From an uncultured Acetatifactor sp. (GTDB taxonomy: Bacteria > Bacillota > Clostridia > Lachnospirales > Lachnospiraceae): DNA of 64,000 nt. How positions within the stretch are numbered: position 1 is the stretch's first letter; each line of letters starts with the position of its first letter. The stretch lies in assembly GCF_910585425.1 (NCBI RefSeq), contig NZ_CAJUCP010000005.1:81915-145914 (forward strand), read 5' to 3'. Below the pieces are notes generated by a model that worked only from the letters and a program-made list of their open reading frames with translations, searched no databases and was not told the origin of the DNA. Both the position numbers and the translations under genes were made by a program. Below are positions 43,443 through 52,038 of this stretch, one piece after another.

Positions 43443-44846
43443 CTACAGCTCATCATAAAACGTATAGCCGCACCTTCCGTTCTCCTTCGTGTGGTACAAT
43501 GCCTGATCCGTCTGCTGGAACAGGTCGTCACTGAATCCCTTTTCCGAAAAAGCGATTCCCACGCTGACAGAATATTTCGGGAAAACCGCCTCGTCTTCCG
43601 GGTGCTGCAGGATTTCGTTGATCGCTTCTATCTTGCTGCGGATGATCGGCTTTTTGTCCGGGCCTGTCTTTTCCATGATGACAGCGAACTCGTCCCCGCC
43701 TATCCGGAGGACATAATCCACCTTTCTGAAATTCTCGTCCAGCAGCCTGGCGACTTTGATCAGGGCCTGGTCCCCCACGTCATGTCCGTAATTGTCGTTG
43801 ATGGACTTGAATACGTCCACATCGATGATCAGGAACGCGAGATGTTCGGAGGATATGCGCAGCTGGGACTTCAGCTGTTCAAAGGCCTGGCGGTTCAAAA
43901 GGCCGGTGAGGGCATCCCGCTCTGCCTTTTTGCGGAGCATGTTCTGCTGCTCCATGGTCATTTCATAGACATTGTTGTATGTAGCAGCCAGGTATTTGAA
44001 TTCATAGGCGCCGGTGATTTCCAGGAAGTTGTTGTTCTTGATGCAGTTCACGTAGATCCGGATGGGGCGCAGAATCAGAACCGCTATCATGATATAGGAA
44101 AATATGACCAGAATCACCACCAAAACCGTGTAGATGCTCTGGCGGATCAAGGCGTTTTTCATGGTGCTCTCGCTCTCCGCCTGATCCCTCTCGCAGATTT
44201 CTATTACGCTCCGGGTGACATCGGACATTTTTGCCTCTATCTGGCCTTTCATGGCCCGGTATTCTTCCCCGAAGACCAGCTCCATGGAAGCGTCCGCCTG
44301 CTGCTGCGCCGTCCAGGACAGCTCTTCCTCTGTCAGCTGATAGTCCTGTATCTCCCGGGCAAGGCTGCCCATGTCCTCACCGGCCGACAGGGCCGCCAGC
44401 TTCATGGAATGGATTTCCAGAACCATGAGCGCATTGGACAGCTCCATGGCCTCTTTGGATGTGTTCAATGCATCCTCATTCCTTTCGCGCAGATGGACCT
44501 CCAGAGCCTCCAGCGCCAAATCCCTTCTCCTGGTCTCATGCACCTCCGTAAAATATGCCTCCGCGTAGACATGGTCTTTCGTCACGGCATAGAGGCGTGC
44601 CTGGTCTGTAAGGTAGTTGGAACCGAACAGGAGATCCCTGGCGTCTTCCTGGGCGAAGACATATTCCCTGGTCCGTTGGGCCAGCTCATAATAGTCCTTC
44701 ATGACCTGAACGATGCCGATTCCGATCAGGACGGATATGATGAGGGTGAAGGCCACCAGCCACAGGCTGAGACTCTGAATCCGAAACCCCTTCAGGGCAC
44801 CTGTATTTTTCTCTTCCGGCAGGCCTGTCTTCTTTTCTTCTGTCAT
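43443..44846 (-). CDS. Membrane diguanylate cyclase (GGDEF)
   Basis: A 467-residue protein: membrane helix near residue 24-48, an extracytoplasmic helical sensor of about 190 residues, a second helix (near IYTVLVVILVIFSYIMIAVLIL), and a HAMP-like linker. The GGDEF domain begins RDALTGLLNRQAFEQL. The active site is IGGDEF and the inhibitory I-site RKVD sits five residues before it, so product feedback is expected. It makes cyclic di-GMP in response to an unknown outside signal. The ATG at 44846 follows GGAGGAG; an upstream ATG at 44867 precedes that site. Confidence 0.92.
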   Translation of the reverse strand: MTEEKKTGLPEEKNTGALKGFRIQSLSLWLVAFTLIISVLIGIGIVQVMKDYYELAQRTREYVFAQEDARDLLFGSNYLTDQARLYAVTKDHVYAEAYFTEVHETRRRDLALEALEVHLRERNEDALNTSKEAMELSNALMVLEIHSMKLAALSAGEDMGSLAREIQDYQLTEEELSWTAQQQADASMELVFGEEYRAMKGQIEAKMSDVTRSVIEICERDQAESESTMKNALIRQSIYTVLVVILVIFSYIMIAVLILRPIRIYVNCIKNNNFLEITGAYEFKYLAATYNNVYEMTMEQQNMLRKKAERDALTGLLNRQAFEQLKSQLRISSEHLAFLIIDVDVFKSINDNYGHDVGDQALIKVARLLDENFRKVDYVLRIGGDEFAVIMEKTGPDKKPIIRSKIEAINEILQHPEDEAVFPKYSVSVGIAFSEKGFSDDLFQQTDQALYHTKENGRCGYTFYDEL

Positions 44847-44890
44847 CTCATATGCTCCTCCAGTCATTTTCGCTTCATGAACCCTTACCC

Positions 44891-44919
44891 ATTATAAATT
44901 ACCATCTTAAAATTTACAA
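44891..44919 (-). promoter_or_regulatory. Predicted sigma-A promoter of the diguanylate cyclase gene
   Basis: Minus strand TTGTAA (44919-44914), 17 bases, perfect TATAAT (44896-44891). Confidence 0.75.
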
Positions 44920-44964
44920 GATTTCAGACGGATAAATTTCAGACAGAATATCGCTTTTTATGCT

Positions 44965-45002
44965 GGAAATGCCCTGTACGGTTTCCCGTGCAGGGCATTT
45001 CG
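44965..45002 (-). terminator. Terminator after the O-acetylhomoserine sulfhydrylase gene
   Basis: GAAATGCCCTG-TACGG pairs with CCGTG-CAGGGCATTTC across a 4-base loop. It lies 12 bases beyond the stop. Confidence 0.75.
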
Positions 45003-45014
45003 GTCGGACAAGGA

Positions 45015-46295
45015 TTATACAGCGGCAAACCCTTTCTCCAGATCGGCGATGATGTCATCGATATGCTCCGTGCCGACGGAGAGCCGGATGGTGCCCGGCC
45101 GGATGCCCTGATCGGCCAGCTCTTTTGCCGTCAACTGGGAATGGGTGGTGGTGGCCGGATGGATGACCAGGCTCTTCACATCCGCCACATTGGCCAGCAA
45201 AGAGAAGACCTCCAGATGGTCGATGAACCTGTAGGCCTCCTCCTGTCCGCCCCTGATCTCAAAGGTAAAGATGGAAGCGCCGCCATTGGGGAAGTATCTC
45301 TCATACAGCCCGTGGTCGGGATGGCCCGGCAGGGACGGATGGTTCACATGCGCTACCTGGGGATGCCCGGCAAGATATTCCACTACCTTCTTCGTGTTCT
45401 CCGCATGGCGCTCCAGGCGCAGGGAAAGGGTCTCCACGCCCTGCAGGAGCAGGAAGGCGTTAAAGGGAGAGATGGCGGCTCCCATGTCCCGCAGAAGGAT
45501 GGCTCTGATATAGGTCACGAAAGCGGCAGGCCCCGCTGCGTCCACGAAGGAGATTCCGTGGTAGCTGGGATTGGGGGCGGCGATTGCGGGATATTTTCCG
45601 CTGGCCTTCCAGTCGAATCTCCCGGAGTCCACGATGATGCCGCCCAGGGTGGTTCCGTGTCCGCCGATGAATTTGGTGGCGGAATGCACCACGATGTCAG
45701 CGCCGTGCTCAATCGGCCTGATTAGATAGGGAGTGCCGAAGGTATTGTCGATGACAAGGGGCAGGCCGTGGGCATGGGCGATTTCCGCGATGCGGTCGAT
45801 GTCCGGGATGTCACTGTTGGGGTTCCCCAGGGTCTCCAGGTAGATTGCTCTGGTCTCAGGGCGGATGGCGGATTCCAGCTCCGCCAGGTCATGGGCGTCC
45901 ACAAAGGTGGTGGCGATGCCGTAATGAGGTATAGTATGCTCCAGCAGGTTGTAGCTGCCTCCGTAGATGGTCTTCTGGGCCACGATGTGCCCGCCGTCCT
46001 GGGCCAGGGCCTGGATGGTGTATGTAATGGCCGCCGCGCCGGAGGCCAGGGCCAGCGCCGCCGCGCCGCCCTCCAGAGCGGCAATCCTCTTTTCCAACAC
46101 CTCCTGGGTGGAATTGGTCAGGCGGCCGTAGATATTTCCCGCATCGGCCAGGCCGAAACGGGCCGCCGCATGGGCGGAATCCCGGAATACATAGGATGTG
46201 GTCTGATAGATGGGCACGGCCCTGGCGTCCGTGGCCGGATCGGGTCGCTCCTGTCCTACGTGCAGCTGCAGGGTCTCAAATTTGTATTGGCTCAT
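45015..46295 (-). CDS. metY: O-acetylhomoserine sulfhydrylase
   Basis: A 426-residue Cys/Met-metabolism PLP enzyme. It opens [32 protein letters not shown], has the Lys of [16 protein letters not shown] as Schiff-base residue, and ends [20 protein letters not shown]. Length and the [21 protein letters not shown] opening favour O-acetylhomoserine aminocarboxypropyltransferase (homocysteine from O-acetylhomoserine and sulfide) over cystathionine lyases. GGAGGAGATAACA precedes the ATG. The 5' leader is short, so no SAM riboswitch fits. Confidence 0.92.
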   Translation of the reverse strand: MSQYKFETLQLHVGQERPDPATDARAVPIYQTTSYVFRDSAHAAARFGLADAGNIYGRLTNSTQEVLEKRIAALEGGAAALALASGAAAITYTIQALAQDGGHIVAQKTIYGGSYNLLEHTIPHYGIATTFVDAHDLAELESAIRPETRAIYLETLGNPNSDIPDIDRIAEIAHAHGLPLVIDNTFGTPYLIRPIEHGADIVVHSATKFIGGHGTTLGGIIVDSGRFDWKASGKYPAIAAPNPSYHGISFVDAAGPAAFVTYIRAILLRDMGAAISPFNAFLLLQGVETLSLRLERHAENTKKVVEYLAGHPQVAHVNHPSLPGHPDHGLYERYFPNGGASIFTFEIRGGQEEAYRFIDHLEVFSLLANVADVKSLVIHPATTTHSQLTAKELADQGIRPGTIRLSVGTEHIDDIIADLEKGFAAV

Positions 46296-46348
46296 TGTTA
46301 TCTCCTCCTTTGGGATGTGCTTTTACATGCTTCTGTAATCTGTTTTCC

Positions 46349-46377
46349 AGAATACACCTATTTGCCTACTATGTCAA
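46349..46377 (-). promoter_or_regulatory. Predicted promoter of metY
   Basis: Minus strand perfect TTGACA region (46377-46372), 17 bases, TATTCT (46354-46349). Confidence 0.65.
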
Positions 46378-46406
46378 TAGGTTTTATAAAAACAGGCTTG
46401 TAAGAG

Positions 46407-46435
46407 TTGCAGGAAGAGCGGAATTCTGCTACAAT
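46407..46435 (+). promoter_or_regulatory. Predicted promoter of the MATE transporter gene
   Basis: TTGCAG (46407-46412), 17 bases, TACAAT (46430-46435). It is divergent from the metY promoter. Confidence 0.65.
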
Positions 46436-46525
46436 TCCTAGATAAGAAAGAAGACTTAGATAAAAAGAAGATTCAGATAAGAAAGCTTAGAAAACTTATA
46501 AGTAAAGAAGATTGGAGGTAGTTTT

Positions 46526-47911
46526 ATGGCGGCACAGGAGACGAAACAGGACATGGGGAGCGGCAGCATACCGAAGCTGATGCTGAATCTGGCGATTCCG
46601 GCGGTGGTGGCGCAGCTGATCAACATGCTCTACAACATCGTGGACAGGATCTACATCGGGCACATCCCGGATGCGGGAGCCTCGGCGCTGACAGGCGTGG
46701 GGCTGTTCCTCCCTATCCTGATGATGATCAACGCCTTCGCCATGCTGGCGGGGTCAGGCGGCGCGCCCAGAGCGGCCATCGCCATGGGGAAGAAGGATCT
46801 GGAAAGCGCCCGGAAGATCCTGGGGAACTGTTTTTCCCTGCTGATGATCTTCTCCGTCATGCTGACGGTATTGTTCTATCTCTTCGCGCCGCAGCTGCTT
46901 CGGCTCTTCGGCGCCAGCGACGTGACGCTGCCCTACGCCCTGTCCTACGCCCGGATCTATATCCTGGGAATCGTCTTCGTGATGATCGTGATGGGGCTGA
47001 ATCCTTTCATCACCACACAGGGCTTCGCCAAGTTCAGCATGCTCACCACGGTGGTGGGCGCTGTGTGCAATATCATCCTGGATCCCATCCTGATTTTCGG
47101 CCTGGGGATGGGCGTGCGGGGAGCGGCCATCGCCACGGTGATCAGCCAGGCGGTCAGCGCCGTGTGGGTGCTGTGCTTCCTGCGGGGCTCCAGGACGATA
47201 TTGAAGCTGTCGCTGCGCGACATGAAGCTGGAGGCTCCCGTCATCCTGCCCTGCCTGGCCCTGGGCGTCTCCACCTTCGTGATGCTCAGCACGGAGAGCA
47301 TCCTGAACATCAGCTTCAACAGCAGCCTCTCCCGCTTCGGCGGGGATGTGGCGGTGGGGGCCATGACGATCATATCCTCCTGCAGTCAGTTGATTACCTT
47401 GCCCCTACAGGGAATCTGCCAGGGCGGCCAGCCCATCATGAGCTACAATTTCGGCGCGGGCAAGAAGGAGCGTGTGAAGCAGGCCTTCCGCTGCCAGTTC
47501 GCGGCCTGCACGGCCTATGCGTCCCTGATGTGGCTGCTGATGCTGCTCTTTCCGCAGATGTTCGCGGGCATCTTCAGCAGCGACGGGGCGCTGGTGGAGT
47601 ACACGGTGTGGGCCATGCGCATCTATATGGCGGGCATCTTCTCCACGGGGATACAGATTGGCTGCCAGCAGACCTTCATGGCCCTGGGCCAGGCGAAGAT
47701 CAGCCTGCTGATGGCCTGTCTGCGCAAGCTGGTGCTGCTGATTCCTCTGATCTTCATCCTGCCCCGGATTCTGCCGGATCAGGTCTTCGGCGTGTTCGTG
47801 GCGGAACCGGTCAGCGATATCCTGGCAGCCACCGTCACGGCCACCATGCTCTTTACCAGGCTGAACGGAATTCTGGACAGAGGGGCCGGCGGGCAGAAGG
47901 CCCAGGCGTGA
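46526..47911 (+). CDS. MATE family efflux transporter
   Basis: A 461-residue, twelve-helix MATE protein: SIPKLMLNLAIPAVVAQLINMLYNIVDRIYIGHI, then GSGGAPRAAIAMGKKD, and in the second half QGICQGGQPIMSYNFGAGKKERVKQAF. These are the usual duplicated-bundle signatures. It exports drugs or cationic compounds using an ion gradient; substrate unknown. It stands alone behind its own promoter, with GGAGGT before the ATG. Confidence 0.93.
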   Translation: MAAQETKQDMGSGSIPKLMLNLAIPAVVAQLINMLYNIVDRIYIGHIPDAGASALTGVGLFLPILMMINAFAMLAGSGGAPRAAIAMGKKDLESARKILGNCFSLLMIFSVMLTVLFYLFAPQLLRLFGASDVTLPYALSYARIYILGIVFVMIVMGLNPFITTQGFAKFSMLTTVVGAVCNIILDPILIFGLGMGVRGAAIATVISQAVSAVWVLCFLRGSRTILKLSLRDMKLEAPVILPCLALGVSTFVMLSTESILNISFNSSLSRFGGDVAVGAMTIISSCSQLITLPLQGICQGGQPIMSYNFGAGKKERVKQAFRCQFAACTAYASLMWLLMLLFPQMFAGIFSSDGALVEYTVWAMRIYMAGIFSTGIQIGCQQTFMALGQAKISLLMACLRKLVLLIPLIFILPRILPDQVFGVFVAEPVSDILAATVTATMLFTRLNGILDRGAGGQKAQA

Positions 47912-47968
47912 CAGCAAGGCAGAGCTGCAGCCGAACGTATGGGCAGGCATGACAGGGACGCATCTGAA

Positions 47969-48025
47969 AACGCAGACGGCCCTGACAGGGCCGATGCCAT
48001 AAGCCCTGACAGAACCGCTGCCCTA
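47969..48025. repeat. Short 24-bp tandem repeat after the MATE gene
   Basis: CCCTGACAGGGCCGATGCCATAAG-like unit followed at once by a second copy with several changes (CCCTGACAGAACCGCTGCCCTAAG-like). Noncoding, no function evident. Confidence 0.6.
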
Positions 48026-48078
48026 AGCCCGGGCATCAGGGATCCGGGCATGGGCGGTGGACGGGGCGGACAAAGGAA

Positions 48079-48109
48079 GAGCTGGCCTCCTAGCGGTTGG
48101 CCAGCTCTG
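48079..48109. terminator. Hairpin over the stop codon of the HisIE fusion gene
   Basis: AGAGCTGGCC and GGCCAGCTCT pair perfectly with an 11-base loop that contains the TAG stop. A T-rich stretch follows on the minus strand. It probably ends the his operon transcript. Confidence 0.6.
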
Positions 48110-49376
48110 TCGTGATTTCTTCCCAGCTGATGTCCTTCTCCGCCATCAGCACCATCATATGATACAGAAAATCGCTTATCTCGTACTTGACTTCATTTGC
48201 CCCCGGGTTCTTGGCCGCGATGACGATTTCCGTAGCCTCCTCCCCCAGCTTCTTGAGAATCTTGTCGATGCCCTTGTCGAAGAGGTAGTTGGTGTAGGAG
48301 CCCTCTTTGGGATGGAACTTCCTGTCCTTGATCACATCGAAGACCTCTTCAAAGACCTGCAGCGGATTGGCGGTCTCCTCCCCCTGCTTTTTCACAATCT
48401 CGTTAAAGAAGCAGCTCCTGGAGCCGGTGTGGCAGGCGGCCCCCACCTGGGACACCCTTGCTAAGAGCGTGTCCTTGTCGCAGTCCGCTGCGAGGCTCTT
48501 CAGATACTGGAAATGGCCGCTGGTCTCCCCCTTGAGCCAGAGCTGCCTGCGGCTGCGGCTATAATAGGTCATCCGGCCCGTGCGGATGGTCTGGCCGTAG
48601 GCCTCCTCATTCATATAGGCCATCATCAGCACCTCCCCGGTCCGGTAGTCCTGCACGATCACAGGGAGCAGGCCCTCCGGATTCTTCTGGAAGTCGTCCC
48701 ATTGCAAAGCCGCTTCAAAGGTCTCCACCAAAATCCCGTTCTCCTTACATAACCCTTTCAGGGCCAGAATGTCGCGGTAATTGTCGTTGATCGTATTGCC
48801 GGTGACACCGCAGACATTTTCGTAGGCAAAGATTTCCATCAACTTGTTCAGGGCGATCTGGTTCACCTCCACCAGAAACGGCAGCTGCACCGCGGCCTGG
48901 GTCTCCCTGATCTGGTGGGGATTCTGCAGGAGCAGGCCGGACACGCAGTCCTCCAGCAGCCCGCGGTTCCTGGCGATGATGTCCACATTGTCGCAGGATG
49001 CCAGGAGCTTGTCCCTGCCGAATCTCTGGGAGGCTTCTCTGGTGAGGGCGATGTTGGATTCTTTGGCGCAGTCCAGGACGGCCCTCCTGCAGCCTGCGTA
49101 GAGCAGCTTCTTCACGTCCTCCAGCCGCTTTATGTTGCCGGCCCCTGTGACCTCCATCTCCGCTGTGGCGCAGATTTCCTTGATGATGTCCAGCGCCTCC
49201 TCGTGCTCTCTGTCCTCCTGGGACATATCGAACACCACAAGGCCGTCCGCGCCGTTCTCATTGTACAGGTTCACCAGGCGCAGGGGATCCGTCTCCACCA
49301 CGGAGAGGTCCGTAAGCCGCCTTACCGCATGGCCGTTATAAAGATAGATACATGGTACGAATTTTTTTACTAGCAT
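48090..49376 (-). CDS. hisIE: HisF-like domain fused to HisI-HisE
   Basis: A 428-residue fusion. Residues 1 to about 215 form a HisA/HisF-like barrel (KKFVPCIYLYNGHAV, NENGADGLVVFDMS, VTGAGNIKRLEDVKKLLYAGC). The position of the first catalytic Asp of HisF (CLD) is Tyr11 (CIY). Next is HisI, PRA-CH cyclohydrolase (VLMMAYMNEEAYGQT, TYYSRSRRQLWLKGETSGH, zinc cysteines in DCDKD and ACHTGSRSCF). Then comes HisE, PRA-PH pyrophosphatase (KKLGEEATEIVIAAK). HisI and HisE look intact and catalyse steps 2-3 of histidine synthesis. The ATG at 49376 follows GAGGG. It is last in the his operon. Confidence 0.9.
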   Translation of the reverse strand: MLVKKFVPCIYLYNGHAVRRLTDLSVVETDPLRLVNLYNENGADGLVVFDMSQEDREHEEALDIIKEICATAEMEVTGAGNIKRLEDVKKLLYAGCRRAVLDCAKESNIALTREASQRFGRDKLLASCDNVDIIARNRGLLEDCVSGLLLQNPHQIRETQAAVQLPFLVEVNQIALNKLMEIFAYENVCGVTGNTINDNYRDILALKGLCKENGILVETFEAALQWDDFQKNPEGLLPVIVQDYRTGEVLMMAYMNEEAYGQTIRTGRMTYYSRSRRQLWLKGETSGHFQYLKSLAADCDKDTLLARVSQVGAACHTGSRSCFFNEIVKKQGEETANPLQVFEEVFDVIKDRKFHPKEGSYTNYLFDKGIDKILKKLGEEATEIVIAAKNPGANEVKYEISDFLYHMMVLMAEKDISWEEITTELANR

Positions 49377-49419
49377 ATCTGTGCCCTCATTTGTTGAATG
49401 GTTGTTTCCGGACAGTTCC

Positions 49420-50010
49420 TTATGAAAGCGTTCCCTTTGTGCTGAGCACATCGCTGACCCGGGGCTCCATGCCTGTGGCCCCGTCCAGCGCCTTGGCAAA
49501 GGCCTTGAACATAGCCTCTATCATATGGTGGGCATTTGTCCCGTCCAGCACCTTCAGATGCAGGTTCATCCCCGCGCTGTAGGACACCGCGTAGAAGAAT
49601 TCCCGCACCAGCTCCGTGTCCAGGCCTCCCACCCGTTCCGTGGGGAAAGAGGCGTCGAAATTCAGATAGGGCCTGCCGCAGAGGTCCACCGCGCACAGCA
49701 CCAGGGCATCATCCATGGGCAGGACGAAATAGCCGTACCTGCGGATGCCCTTTTTGTCTCCCAGCGCTTCCCGGATGGCCTGGCCCAGCACGATGCCGGT
49801 GTCCTCCACGGTATGGTGCCCGTCCACATGGAGGTCTCCCTCCACATGGCAGCTCAGGTTGAAGAAGCCATGCCTGGCAAAGCCCTCCAGCATATGGTCG
49901 AAGAAGCCGATGCCTGTGGAAACCTCAGATTCCCCTGTGCCGTCCAGGGTCAGGGCAACATGGATGTCCGTCTCCTTTGTCTTTCGCTCTATGGTCGCTG
50001 TCCTTGTCAT
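49420..50010 (-). CDS. hisB: Imidazoleglycerol-phosphate dehydratase
   Basis: A 196-residue monofunctional HisB. It shows TGIGFFDHMLEGFARHG, the metal-binding DGHHTVEDTGIVLG, and a second HHMIEAMFKAFAKAL. It dehydrates imidazole glycerol phosphate. The ATG at 50010 follows AAGGAGA, part of a CATTGGAAGAAGG sequence resembling the dispersed repeat; the longer frame to 50028 is not needed. Confidence 0.95.
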   Translation of the reverse strand: MTRTATIERKTKETDIHVALTLDGTGESEVSTGIGFFDHMLEGFARHGFFNLSCHVEGDLHVDGHHTVEDTGIVLGQAIREALGDKKGIRRYGYFVLPMDDALVLCAVDLCGRPYLNFDASFPTERVGGLDTELVREFFYAVSYSAGMNLHLKVLDGTNAHHMIEAMFKAFAKALDGATGMEPRVSDVLSTKGTLS

Positions 50011-50058
50011 ATTCTCTCCTTCTTCCAATGGCGGATTGGGTGCGGGCCGGAAGTATGC

Positions 50059-51348
50059 CTATTCGAAGCGCACCTTGATGCTGTTTGCGTGGGCGGTCAG
50101 CCCCTCGCTCTCCGCAAAGGCCTCGATGTCCTTATGTACCCCTTCCAGCGCTTCTCTGGAATATGAGATGATGCTGGTCTTCTTCATGAAGTCGTCTACG
50201 TTCAACGGTGAGAAGAACTTCGCCGTGCCGTTTGTGGGCAGGATATGGTTGGGCCCGGCGAAATAGTCGCCCAGGGGCTCCGAGGAATACTCGCCCAGGA
50301 AGATCGCCCCGGCGTTGCGGATTTTGGTCATCACCTCGTAGGGGTTGGCCGTCAGGATCTCCAGATGCTCGGAGGCGATTTCATTGGCGGCGTCTATGGC
50401 GTCCTCCATGCTGTCGGCCAGCAGGATGTAGCCGTAGTTGTCCAGGGACTTCCGGATAATCTCCTTCCTGGACAGCTTCTCCGTCTGGATATCCACCTGG
50501 GCGGAGACCTGTTCAGCCAGCTCCTTCGAGGTGGTGATCAGGATGGCGCTGGCCAGCTCGTCGTGCTCCGCCTGGGAGAGCAGGTCCGCCGCCACATATC
50601 CGGGATTGGCCGTGCCGTCCGCCAGCACCAGGATCTCGCTGGGGCCCGCGATGGAATCGATTCCCACATAGCCGTACACCGCTTTTTTGGCCAGGGCGAC
50701 GAAGATGTTGCCGGGACCCGTGAGCTTGTCCACCTTTGGAATGGACTGGGTGCCGAATGCCATCGCCGCCACTGCCTGGGCGCCTCCCGCCTTGTAGATC
50801 GTGTCCACCCCTGCGATGTCCGCCGCCACCAGCGTACCGGGATTGACCTTTCCCCGGGCATCCGGCGGTGTGGTCATGATGATTTCCTCCACTCCGGCCA
50901 CCTTGGCGGGGATGACGTTCATCAGGACGCTGGAGGGATAGGCCGCTTTTCCGCCGGGGACATAGACGCCCGCCCTTGAGACAGGCGTCAGCTTCACCCC
51001 CAGGATCGTACCGTCCGCCCTGGAATCGAACCAGCTGTTGCGCAGCTGCTTCTGGTGGAAGCTGCGGATATTGTCGGCAGAGCGTCTGATGACATCTGTC
51101 AGGCCGTCATCCAGAAGGCTGTAGGCCGCATCGATTTCTTCCCTTGTCACCTTGATATTATCCGCGTCCAGGGCGTATCCGTCAAATTTCAGGGTGTAGT
51201 CGAACAGGGCCCTGTCTCCGTCCTTTCGGACATCCTCCAGGATGCCGTTCACGACGCCCTCATATTCGGAATAATTGTTAGGGCTTCTTTTCAGCAGGTC
51301 GTCCAACAGATTTGCTTTTGCCTGCGCTGTCAGTTTTACGATTCTCAT
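50059..51348 (-). CDS. hisD: Histidinol dehydrogenase
   Basis: A 429-residue HisD catalysing the last two oxidations to histidine. Visible are SRAGVYVPGGKAAYPSSVLMNVIPAKVAG, KVDKLTGPGN, GPSEILVLAD, LSQAEHDELASA (zinc ligand region) and FAGPNHILPTNGTAKF. The ATG at 51348 is behind GGGGGT. It lies between hisG and hisB. Confidence 0.95.
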   Translation of the reverse strand: MRIVKLTAQAKANLLDDLLKRSPNNYSEYEGVVNGILEDVRKDGDRALFDYTLKFDGYALDADNIKVTREEIDAAYSLLDDGLTDVIRRSADNIRSFHQKQLRNSWFDSRADGTILGVKLTPVSRAGVYVPGGKAAYPSSVLMNVIPAKVAGVEEIIMTTPPDARGKVNPGTLVAADIAGVDTIYKAGGAQAVAAMAFGTQSIPKVDKLTGPGNIFVALAKKAVYGYVGIDSIAGPSEILVLADGTANPGYVAADLLSQAEHDELASAILITTSKELAEQVSAQVDIQTEKLSRKEIIRKSLDNYGYILLADSMEDAIDAANEIASEHLEILTANPYEVMTKIRNAGAIFLGEYSSEPLGDYFAGPNHILPTNGTAKFFSPLNVDDFMKKTSIISYSREALEGVHKDIEAFAESEGLTAHANSIKVRFE

Positions 51349-51381
51349 AGTTACCCCCATGTCTGCTTTCCGCCGAGCTTC

Positions 51382-52038
51382 TCAGGAATTCAATTTCCTG
51401 CGAAGGCTCAGCACCAGCTCCTGAATCCGTGTCCTCTCCATCTGCATGGCCACGGGATTGACGATCATCCTGGCGGAGAGCCCGCAGACCTCCTCCAGCA
51501 CTTCCAGCCCGTTCTCCCGCAGGGTGGAGCCTGTCTCCACGATGTCCACGATCACATCCGACAGGCCCACCAGAGGGCCCAGCTCCACGGAGCCGCTCAG
51601 CTTGATGATGTCCACAGTCTGATGCTTTTTGTCGTGGAAATAGTCCCGGGCGATATTGGGATACTTGCTGGCCACGCGGATGCGCTCGTGGTGCAGGAGC
51701 AGGTCCCTGGCGGACTCAGGCCCGCAGACGCACATCCTGCACTTGCCGAAGCCCAGATCCAGCACCTCGTACACGTTCCGGTTCTCCTCCAGCACAGTAT
51801 CCCGCCCGGCCACGCCCATATCCGCGGCTCCGTACTCCACGTAGGTGGGCACGTCGGGGCCCTTGGCCAGGAAGAATTTCAGCTTCCACTCCTCGTTTAC
51901 GAATATCAGTTTCCGTGTATTCTTATCCTTCATCTCTTCGCAGGAGATGCCCATCTCCTCGAAAAGCGCCAGCGTCTGATTTGCAAGCCGGCCCTTGGCA
52001 AGGGCGAAGGTCAGATATTGCCTCTCTTCCATTTTCAT
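51382..52038 (-). CDS. hisG: ATP phosphoribosyltransferase catalytic subunit, short form
   Basis: A 218-residue short-form HisG, which lacks the C-terminal regulatory domain and needs HisZ, encoded just upstream. Motifs are FALAKGRLANQTLALFEE, DMGVAGRDTVLEE and SDVIVDIVETGSTLRENGL (PRPP loop). The ATG at 52038 follows GGGAGGT and overlaps the hisZ stop by 4 bases. Confidence 0.94.
   Translation of the reverse strand: MKMEERQYLTFALAKGRLANQTLALFEEMGISCEEMKDKNTRKLIFVNEEWKLKFFLAKGPDVPTYVEYGAADMGVAGRDTVLEENRNVYEVLDLGFGKCRMCVCGPESARDLLLHHERIRVASKYPNIARDYFHDKKHQTVDIIKLSGSVELGPLVGLSDVIVDIVETGSTLRENGLEVLEEVCGLSARMIVNPVAMQMERTRIQELVLSLRRKLNS

Noticed and set aside
46296..46348. SAM riboswitch before metY
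   Set aside because: The leader between promoter and start is only about 50 bases, far too short for an S-box.
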